Part shown: piece by piece, positions 58,977 through 64,000 of the stretch
Layout of the letters: every line of letters begins with the position of its first letter
How positions within the stretch are numbered: the first letter of the stretch is position 1
Source: Galactobacter sp052108535
GTDB lineage: Bacteria; Actinomycetota; Actinomycetes; Actinomycetales; Micrococcaceae
NCBI GenBank assembly: GCA_052108535.1
Contig: JBQDZM010000011.1
Coordinates: 12,904-76,903 of the forward strand
Length of the DNA stretch: 64,000 nt
Direction: 5' to 3'
The notes under the pieces: generated by a model
What the model was told of the DNA's origin: nothing
Database searches by the model: none
What the model saw: the letters and a program-made list of their open reading frames with translations, nothing else
Position numbers and translations under genes: made by a program

Positions 58977-60221
58977 TCAACGAAATGATCCGGCCCGGGC
59001 ATCTGGCGAAACCGGACGTTCCGCTTGTCCTGCTTCCTCGGCTTCTGCATGTTTCTTCGGGGACACGTCTGCGAAGCGACGGCGACTCGTGAACACGACC
59101 TGTCCGATCAAGAGCGCTCCGAGCGCGCTGAAAACAGCGGCTGCGAGGGTAACTGCGCGTACTCCGAAACCGAGAGCGATGACCTGGCCGCCCGCCCAGG
59201 AGCCGAGCGCTGCCCCGAGGGCGAAGGCTGCCATGTTGACCGTCAGGGACAGGGTCGGCGCGTCTGCTGCAATAGTGAGGATTCGGACCTGGAGCCCGGG
59301 GATGAGGGCGAACGTCGCGATGGAGAACAGAACGAGAAGAAGTGCACTTCCTACTGTGGAGGGAGCACTGAACCAGTACAGGACGCACACCGCGGCCAGC
59401 GTCCACGAGAGCCAGACAACGGCGGCTTCTACGGAGCGGTTGGCGCACCGGCCGCCGATGAAGTTGCCGACGATCGAGCCGACGCCGTACGCAAGGAGTA
59501 CTGCAGGGACCCACCCGGCGGGGAGGCCCCCGATGTCGGTCAGCAGCGGCACCATGTAGGTGATCAGGGCGAACATGCCACCCGAGCACAGAACCGTGGC
59601 GAATACCGTGCCGATGACTTGCCACTTCGCGAAGGCTCGCAGCTCGTGTCCGACTGAGGTCCGCTCCGTGGCGTTGCCGTCGTCGGGGATCGCAATCAGG
59701 ATCAGCACGGACGCGATCAGGGCGAGCACGGCGACGCTTCCGAACGTGGCCCGCCAATCGATCTGCTGCGCGACGAGCGTGCCGAAGGGAACCCCGAGCA
59801 CTGTCGCCAGGTTCACGCCGAGCTGGGTGCCGGCCACAGCTGAGCCCTTCTTTCCCCCATCGGCCATGTTGCCCGCGGTCACGACGCACACGGCCATGAA
59901 GGTGCCTTGGATGACGGCGGTGATCATGCGACCGACTAGCAGCAGCTCGAACGTCGGCGCGAAGGCGCACGTGATGTTGCCCGCGACCGATACGAGTAGG
60001 AGCAGGACGAGGAGGTACTTGCGGCGGACACGAGTGGTGATAGCCGTTACGACCGGGCCTCCGATCACCACGGTGAGTGCGTAGACCGTGACCAGCAGGC
60101 CCGCGGTGGGGATGGTCACCGACAGGTCGCGGGAGAGTTCGCCGAGCATGCCGCTGGGCGAGAGTTCGGCAGTGCCGACGCAGAAGATGCCGAGGATAAG
60201 CACGGCCATCCGGAAATACAT
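58977..60221 (-). CDS. MFS efflux transporter (DHA1, chloramphenicol/arabinose type)
   Basis: 414 residues from ATG 60221 (AAAGGA upstream). Twelve hydrophobic segments. GTAELSPSGMLGELSRDL in TM1-2, VIGGPVVTAITTRVRRKYLL (motif A region), GRMITAVIQGTFMAVCVVTAGNMA (TM4-5, motif B/C region) and GTQLGVNLATVLGVPFGTLVAQQIDWRATF are typical of the Cml/AraJ group of drug or sugar efflux pumps. The substrate cannot be told. Same strand as the hydrolase 26 bases upstream; probably one operon. Confidence 0.9.
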   Translation of the reverse strand: MYFRMAVLILGIFCVGTAELSPSGMLGELSRDLSVTIPTAGLLVTVYALTVVIGGPVVTAITTRVRRKYLLVLLLLVSVAGNITCAFAPTFELLLVGRMITAVIQGTFMAVCVVTAGNMADGGKKGSAVAGTQLGVNLATVLGVPFGTLVAQQIDWRATFGSVAVLALIASVLILIAIPDDGNATERTSVGHELRAFAKWQVIGTVFATVLCSGGMFALITYMVPLLTDIGGLPAGWVPAVLLAYGVGSIVGNFIGGRCANRSVEAAVVWLSWTLAAVCVLYWFSAPSTVGSALLLVLFSIATFALIPGLQVRILTIAADAPTLSLTVNMAAFALGAALGSWAGGQVIALGFGVRAVTLAAAVFSALGALLIGQVVFTSRRRFADVSPKKHAEAEEAGQAERPVSPDARAGSFR

Positions 60222-60247
60222 GGATGTCCTTTCGAGCCTCAGCGGGT

Positions 60248-60814
60248 TCAGGGAACGATGGCGTCGTACGCGGCGGGCAGTGTGGTGTGGCCATCGGCGG
60301 CGAGGAAGTGCCCCGCGCCGGGGACCACCAGCGCCCTGGCCCCGAGAAGGGCAGCAAGTCGATCTGTGTGAGGTGGCGGCACGAGGGGATCGTCGTCGGA
60401 GCGAATCACGATGATCTCGTCGATGTGTTCGCGCAATCTGGTCACATCGCAACCGACGCCGATGAACTCGTCCAGTTCCGGAAGGGCCGGAAGCGGGTCG
60501 AGGAACCCTGAGACCAGGACCAGGCGTCCCAGCCTCCACGTTCCGGTGAGGCATGCCAGGTGCCGCAGTACGGCGAGACAGCCGAGGCTGTGCGCAATCA
60601 GCGCCGTACTCTTGTCTGTCTCGCCCACCACAGCATGAACCGTCTCCTGCCACCGCGGCGCATCAGGCGCGAGGGAGTCAGGCAGCTCGGGGATGACAGC
60701 CTGCATGTTGGCGCGGTCGAGTTCTTTGGCGAGCCAGCCGAACCAGTGATCGTCCGGGGTGGCCGCGTAGCCGTGGAAGATGTAGGCGTTCTGCAGCGTT
60801 GTTGAAGAAGTCAC
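60248..60814 (-). CDS. Alpha/beta hydrolase (RBBP9/YdeN-like)
   Basis: 188 residues from GTG 60814. NAYIFHGYAATPDDHWFGWLAKEL, the nucleophile elbow ALIAHSLGCLAVLRHL, SDDDPLVP and GAGHFLAADGH supply the Ser-Asp-His triad. Small serine hydrolase of unknown substrate, upstream of and co-oriented with the efflux pump. No Shine-Dalgarno; the start lies about 8 bases after a -10 box, suggesting a leaderless transcript. Confidence 0.83.
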   Translation of the reverse strand: MTSSTTLQNAYIFHGYAATPDDHWFGWLAKELDRANMQAVIPELPDSLAPDAPRWQETVHAVVGETDKSTALIAHSLGCLAVLRHLACLTGTWRLGRLVLVSGFLDPLPALPELDEFIGVGCDVTRLREHIDEIIVIRSDDDPLVPPPHTDRLAALLGARALVVPGAGHFLAADGHTTLPAAYDAIVP

Positions 60815-60821
60815 GAACGAG

Positions 60822-60853
60822 AACGTACGGCCTGACGCTAGCGTGAAGGTCAA
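60822..60853 (-). promoter_or_regulatory. MerR-type promoter of the hydrolase-MFS operon
   Basis: Minus strand: TTGACC (60848-60853) and TACGTT (60822-60827), spacer 20 bases. The spacer holds the 10-base palindrome ACGCTAGCGT (60835-60844), with flanking arms CCT/AGG. An overlong 19-20-base spacer with a central dyad is the hallmark of MerR-activated promoters. Confidence 0.65.
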
Positions 60854-60874
60854 GTCTGGAGAGAGGAGACTGCG

Positions 60875-61225
60875 GTGCAGATCGGCGAACTTGCCAGCAG
60901 GACGGGGGCCAGCCCCCGCGCGTTGCGTCATTACGAGGAGCGGGGACTCCTCGTCCCTGGGCGCAGTAGCGGAGGTTACCGTGCCTACTCGCAGGACGAC
61001 ATCGTCCGCGTTGCGCAGATCAAGACCATGATCGACGCCGGCCTGACCACTGCATCCATCAAGCGCTACATTTCTTGCGCCCGCGACGGAGACCATGGCA
61101 CCTGGCTCGAACTGTGCCCGAATCTCCGCGCCGAACTTGCCTCAGTTGCTGAACGTCTTGACGCCAAACAGGCTGAGCTATCCGAGCGGAAGCAACGACT
61201 GCACAGCCTCGCCGCTGTCGTCTGA
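60875..61225 (+). CDS. MerR family transcriptional regulator
   Basis: 116 residues from GTG 60875 (GAGAGAGGAGA upstream). QIGELASRTGASPRALRHYEERGLLVPGRSSGGYRAYSQDDIVRVAQIKTMIDAGLTTASIKRYI is the winged HTH. A short coiled coil with one Cys in CARDGD and one in LCPNL follows; no metal-binding Cys pair is evident. Expected to activate the divergent hydrolase-MFS promoter. Confidence 0.9.
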   Translation: MQIGELASRTGASPRALRHYEERGLLVPGRSSGGYRAYSQDDIVRVAQIKTMIDAGLTTASIKRYISCARDGDHGTWLELCPNLRAELASVAERLDAKQAELSERKQRLHSLAAVV

Positions 61226-61533
61226 GGGACCATCAAGTGACTCAGGCCTCTAGCAGGCGTCGGTGACGCCGCAGCTCTTCGCGTCCAAGCCATCCAGGTG
61301 GCTACGACTGCATGCGAATGGGACTGTTGCCGATCCCGTGCGTGGCGCAACCACAGGTTGGTATGTGCGGCGACGTGGTCGAGTTCCGGTTTTCGAACTA
61401 AACCTTAGAGGGTGAAGCGTCCGCTGGAGGCTCGTGCTGCCGCCGTCGAGAGATCGAGTGATCGTCGGTTAGTGTGGGGCACTGGTCGACGGCGGTGCCG
61501 TATCGTGACAACGTGGTGCACTGCGAAAGATCG
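61226..61533. other. Gene-free stretch containing repeat A
   Basis: 308 bases between the MerR gene and the P-loop kinase gene. It holds repeat A at 61355-61401. I see no coding frame, RNA gene or terminator in the rest; the kinase promoter should be in the last 130 bases. Confidence 0.7.
61355..61401 (+). repeat. 47-bp ychF-3'-end-like repeat A
   Basis: Begins AGGTTGGTATG and encodes, in frame, V-G-M-C-G-D-V-V-E-F-R-F-S-N-stop. The GDVVEFRF part equals the end of YchF. Matches repeat B at 34 of the first 38 bases. Confidence 0.85.
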
Positions 61534-62055
61534 ATGACCGGCTCACAGAACTCGCGACTGATAATCATTCGGGGAAACTCGGGAAGCGGAAAGTCGCTAC
61601 TTGCCCAATCGATCAGGGCGGCGCGGCCGCGGGGAGTGGCGTTGCTGGGGCACGATACGTTGCGCCGAGAGATCCTTCACGTTCGGGATCGTCCCCAAGC
61701 TCTCAGCGTGGCTTACATCGACATGTCGGCTCGCTTTGCTCTCGACAACGGCCTGGATGTCGTTGTTGAGGGGATCCTTCATTCGGAGATATATGGTGAC
61801 ATGCTCACCCAACTCCAACGGGATCATCGCGGTGTTACGCGTGCTTTCGTCTACGAACTCGGGTTGGAGGAAACTCTGCGGAGGCACCGCACGAAGACGC
61901 TCGCAGCTGAAGTGTCGGAAGAACAGGTCTCATCTTGGTATCGCGAGTCCGACAGGATTCCCGAACTGGGTGAGATCGTGTTTGACGCTGACGCCAGCGC
62001 GAGTGATGCGCTTGCTCAAGTGCTTGCTGAGGTCGGGTGGGGCGAAGCAGAATGA
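61534..62055 (+). CDS. P-loop kinase (zeta-toxin/AAA_33-like)
   Basis: 173 residues from ATG 61534. Walker A GNSGSGKS at residues 14-21, then LLGHDTLRREILHV (a base/Asp region typical of small-molecule or zeta-type kinases), LDVVVEGILHSEIYGDML and LEETLRRHRTK (LID-like Arg). Such enzymes phosphorylate nucleotides, UDP-sugars or antibiotics; the substrate here is unknown. The stop overlaps the NUDIX start (ATGA). Base composition is visibly less GC-rich than in the core genes. Confidence 0.82.
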   Translation: MTGSQNSRLIIIRGNSGSGKSLLAQSIRAARPRGVALLGHDTLRREILHVRDRPQALSVAYIDMSARFALDNGLDVVVEGILHSEIYGDMLTQLQRDHRGVTRAFVYELGLEETLRRHRTKTLAAEVSEEQVSSWYRESDRIPELGEIVFDADASASDALAQVLAEVGWGEAE

Positions 62056-62513
62056 CGATCGAGAGCATGGGTAGACGTTCGGTCAAGAAGGCGGTCGGGT
62101 ACGTCGTCCACCAAGGGAAGCTGCTCGTGTTTACACATGACGAGTTCCCGATGGAGATCACCGGTGTGCAGGTGCCCGCTGGGTCGATCGCCGAGTTTGA
62201 GTCGCCTGCGGATGCCGCCGTGCGCGAGGTGGGAGAAGAGACCGGCCTCACGGCCAGGACCGTTCGCTCGCTCGGCGTTGAATCGTACGACATGTGGCCC
62301 GCAAAGCCCGAGGTTCACGAACGGCAACTCTTTCAACTCGAGCTGGTAGATCCGGACGTTCCCGACCGCTGGAAGTGCGGCGAACAGGACCCTTCCGACG
62401 GAGGCGAACCCGTTAGCTGGACGTGCTGGTGGATGGCGCTGACGGATGCTCACGTTCTCTGCGCAGGCTTTGGCGCACGCCTCGGAAGCGTCGAAGCCGA
62501 TGGTGATCTCTAA
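62052..62513 (+). CDS. NUDIX hydrolase
   Basis: 153 residues. The complete Nudix box GSIAEFESPADAAVREVGEETGL at residues 44-66 (Gx5Ex7REUxEExGU) gives the metal-binding helix that hydrolyses a nucleoside diphosphate linked to X. VGYVVHQGKLLVFTH is the preceding strand. Overlaps the kinase gene by 4 bases, so the two are coupled. Its stop codon lies at the first base of repeat B. Confidence 0.9.
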   Translation: MTIESMGRRSVKKAVGYVVHQGKLLVFTHDEFPMEITGVQVPAGSIAEFESPADAAVREVGEETGLTARTVRSLGVESYDMWPAKPEVHERQLFQLELVDPDVPDRWKCGEQDPSDGGEPVSWTCWWMALTDAHVLCAGFGARLGSVEADGDL

Positions 62514-62559
62514 GGTTGGTATCTGTGGCGACGTGGTGGACTTCCGGTTTAACGTCTAG
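62513..62559 (+). repeat. 47-bp ychF-3'-end-like repeat B
   Basis: Begins AGGTTGGTATC and encodes V-G-I-C-G-D-V-V-D-F-R-F-N-V-stop. It starts at the last base of the NUDIX stop codon and lies 33 bases before higB, so it forms the boundary between two gene modules. Confidence 0.87.
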
Positions 62560-62570
62560 CGTTAATGACG

Positions 62571-62585
62571 GTGTCCGTTATACAC
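62571..62585 (+). promoter_or_regulatory. higBA promoter/operator
   Basis: GTGT-N7-ACAC dyad (62571-62574, 62582-62585) overlapping a -10-like TTATAC (62578-62583), 8 bases before the higB GTG. It fits autorepression by HigA. Confidence 0.55.
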
Positions 62586-62592
62586 TGAACTC

Positions 62593-62874
62593 GTGATCAG
62601 ATCGTTCGGCAGCAAGGACACCGAGCGCATCTGGCATGAGCAGTACGTCAAGCGAGTCGACCGGATGGTGCAGCGGGCGGCCTTGCGGAAGCTCGAGCTG
62701 ATCCATGCGGCGAAGGATGTCGAGGACCTCCGGGTCCCGCCAGATAACCGACTGGAGCGTCTTGTCGGTGATCGTCGTGGGCAGCACAGCATCCGCGTGA
62801 ACGGGCAATGGCGCATCTGCTTCGTTTGGAGAGATGGAGGTGTAGAAGATGTCGAACTCGTCGACTACCACTGA
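62593..62874 (+). CDS. higB: Type II toxin HigB (RelE superfamily)
   Basis: 93 residues from GTG 62593. MIRSFGSKDTERIW, RKLELIHAAKDVEDLRVPPDNRLERLVGDRRGQHSIRVNGQWRICFVW is the HigB/RelE-type mRNA interferase pattern; family members cleave mRNA on the ribosome. Toxin precedes antitoxin, as in hig loci. No Shine-Dalgarno. Overlaps higA by 26 bases. Confidence 0.93.
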   Translation: MIRSFGSKDTERIWHEQYVKRVDRMVQRAALRKLELIHAAKDVEDLRVPPDNRLERLVGDRRGQHSIRVNGQWRICFVWRDGGVEDVELVDYH

Positions 62875-63169
62875 GAACAACCTGATCGAGCCGATCCACC
62901 CCGGAGAGATCCTGATGGAGGACTTCATCGAGGGCCTCGGGATCACGCAGAACAAGCTCGCCGTGTCGATCGGCGTGCCGCCGCGCCGGATCAACGAGAT
63001 CGTGCACGGCAAGCGGGGGATCACGGCTGATACGGCGATCCGTCTGGCGCGATACTTCGGGACGTCCGAGGAGTTGTGGATGAACCTGCAGTCGAACTAC
63101 GAGCTGCGGCTCGAGCGGCGCGCTCTGCGGGACAAGCTTGCGGGGATCACGCCGTTGGAGGTTGCATGA
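62849..63169 (+). CDS. higA: Type II antitoxin HigA (XRE family)
   Basis: 106 residues from ATG 62849. IEPIHPGEILMEDFIEGLGITQNKLAVSIGVPPRRINEIVHGKRGITADTAIRLARYFGTSEELWMNLQSNYEL is the HigA HTH signature. It neutralises HigB and represses its promoter. Translation-coupled to the downstream GNAT gene (ATGA). Confidence 0.94.
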   Translation: MSNSSTTTENNLIEPIHPGEILMEDFIEGLGITQNKLAVSIGVPPRRINEIVHGKRGITADTAIRLARYFGTSEELWMNLQSNYELRLERRALRDKLAGITPLEVA

Positions 63170-63660
63170 GCAGCACAGCATGGATTGCTGAGCTCGACCG
63201 GCAGGTACCCGACGACGTCGCGCGGTTGCTCACCACGGTCCCTGAGTGGTTCGCGCAGCCGGAATCCAACGACGAGTACATCGAGGCAGCTCGCTCCATG
63301 GAGACATGGACGGTCCGTGACAGCGAGGGAATGGTCGTTGGTGTCACGCTGATCGATCGCCATTTTCTGCACGTCGCCGAGGTGCACCTCACCGTTGTCG
63401 ACCGGTCGGTGCATGGGACCGGCGTCGGCTCAGCAATGCTCAGGGCCGTCGAAGACGATGCGGTTCGTCGTGGCGTGCGGCTGTTGCAGGTGAAGACCCT
63501 CGGAGCCTCGCACCCAGATCCCGGATATGCGCGCACTCGTCACTTCTATGAGCGGTGGGGTTTTCTGGCGCTGGAGGAGACCGAGCTCTGGGGTGCAGGC
63601 ACCCCGTGTCTGATCATGGTGAAGCCGCTGCCTTCCCCTCGAGCAACCGGCACTCCCTGA
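63166..63660 (+). CDS. GNAT family N-acetyltransferase
   Basis: 164 residues from ATG 63166, overlapping the higA stop by 4 bases. VVGVTLIDRHFLHVAEVHLTVVDRSVHGTGVGSAMLRAVEDDAVRRGVRLLQVKTLG holds the GxG acetyl-CoA loop; ARTRHFYERWGFLALEE is the typical C-terminal strand-helix. Substrate unknown. Coupling to higBA suggests a three-gene unit. Confidence 0.88.
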   Translation: MSSTAWIAELDRQVPDDVARLLTTVPEWFAQPESNDEYIEAARSMETWTVRDSEGMVVGVTLIDRHFLHVAEVHLTVVDRSVHGTGVGSAMLRAVEDDAVRRGVRLLQVKTLGASHPDPGYARTRHFYERWGFLALEETELWGAGTPCLIMVKPLPSPRATGTP

Positions 63661-63725
63661 CGACCTCTGAAGCATCGAAGTTTCGAGGTGCTTGCGGGCA
63701 CGAATGGGCTGCAGGTTCCACCCAG

Positions 63726-63772
63726 AGGTTGGTAAGTGCCGGAACGTGGTCGAATTTAGATTTAATGTCTAA
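63726..63772 (+). repeat. 47-bp ychF-3'-end-like repeat C
   Basis: Begins AGGTTGGTAAG and encodes V-G-K-C-R-N-V-V-E-F-R-F-N-V-stop; 35 of 47 bases match repeat B. Two of the differences (CGG to AGA for Arg, AAC to AAT for Asn) are synonymous. Followed by CCTCTGAC, which also follows the real ychF stop. Confidence 0.8.
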
Positions 63773-63883
63773 TAAAGGCCTCTGACCAGGGATTTTATCT
63801 CCTCGGCCTCCGGTTGGGTTCGATGGACAGGTTCCGCTTTACCATCAGGTGCTAAGCGTTTGTCCCGCTGACCTGGGACTTTG

Positions 63884-63916
63884 ATCGGTCTCTGCGGAGC
63901 TCTCGCAGAGGCCGAT
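63884..63916 (+). terminator. Possible terminator hairpin
   Basis: Arms ATCGGTCTCTGCG (63884-63896) and CGCAGAGGCCGAT (63904-63916), one G-U pair, then TCTCGTTGT. It has no obvious upstream gene after the GNAT gene, 220 bases away. Confidence 0.45.
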
Positions 63917-64000
63917 TCTCGTTGTCGCGTTGCGGTAGCGTCTCTGGTCAAGTCCCCTTGAGTGGTGTTCTTTCGGTTCCTGGTTTTGTGGTGGGTTAGG

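Larger units (their letters stand above)
63661..64000. other. Gene-free end of window with repeat C and a hairpin
   Basis: 340 bases without a convincing gene. They contain repeat C (63726-63772) and a hairpin (63884-63916). The rest is unassigned. Confidence 0.65.

Noticed and set aside
61355..63772. Integron attC sites
   Set aside because: Repeats A-C lack the paired inverted core and imperfect palindrome of attC sites and there is no integron integrase; the coding match to ychF explains them better.
63769..63951. 60-codon minus-strand open frame at the window end
   Set aside because: No start signal or recognised motif, and it overlaps the hairpin and repeat C; too weak to call.
1..64000. 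tRNA genes, insertion sequences or phage genes
   Set aside because: Scanning for T-loop signatures and transposase or integrase motifs gave no convincing candidate anywhere in the window, including at the ychF region.

Overview
The window is high-GC actinobacterial chromosome. The order of conserved blocks (3' half of the S10/spc ribosomal operon, alpha operon without rpsD, truA, rplM-rpsI, glmM, coaA, glmS, acpS, nnrD, alr, tsaE-tsaB-rimI-tsaD, groESL, guaB, guaB3, guaA) together with CIRCE-type heat-shock control, GuaB3 and a SURF1-family protein suggests Actinomycetota, order Micrococcales, probably Micrococcaceae. The genus cannot be fixed from sequence reading alone. A run of exactly 100 N shows this is a draft scaffold.

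Layout: 1-12.8 kb holds ribosomal proteins L6 (partial), L18, S5, L30, L15, then an inserted secreted glycerophosphodiesterase, then secY-adk-map-infA-rpmJ-rpsM-rpsK-rpoA-rplQ, truA and rplM-rpsI. 13-29 kb is cell-envelope and tRNA-modification housekeeping: glmM, mscL, coaA, glmS, galU, acpS, nnrD, a two-domain glycerophosphotransferase, a GT2 glycosyltransferase, alr and the t6A genes. 29-40.5 kb carries a carboxylate-amine ligase with a hexanucleotide microsatellite upstream, a methyltransferase, groESL with two CIRCE operators, a non-coding repeat array broken by the assembly gap, and the guanine-nucleotide genes guaB, guaB3, guaA. 40.7-56.5 kb has a 1303-residue helicase-like protein with degenerate catalytic motifs and ordinary genes (SAF, FmdB, 5-FCL, Lrp, aminotransferase, exonuclease VII, TetR/oxidoreductase, RmuC, MOSC).

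56.5-64 kb is an accessory region. It starts exactly at the 3' end of ychF. Three 47-bp repeats (61355, 62513, 63726) resemble displaced 3' ends of ychF: they encode variants of the YchF terminal peptide followed by a stop codon, and in the best-conserved core their differences from ychF fall at third codon positions. They divide the region into three modules: a regulator/efflux/hydrolase module, a P-loop kinase plus NUDIX module, and a HigBA toxin-antitoxin plus GNAT module. The best reading is successive integration of small elements at the 3' end of ychF, each carrying a replacement gene end. No integrase is present in the window. This is the most unusual structure seen here.

Genes that probably work together: GlmM, GlmS and GalU supply UDP-sugar precursors. 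Alr supplies D-Ala. The glycerophosphotransferase, GT2 and glycerophosphodiesterase point to glycerol-phosphate (teichoic-type) polymer metabolism. TsaE, TsaB and TsaD make the t6A modification. GuaB and GuaA make GMP from IMP. Coordinates of start codons were refined from Shine-Dalgarno placement and family N-termini. Function calls rest on motif recognition by eye, not on searches.
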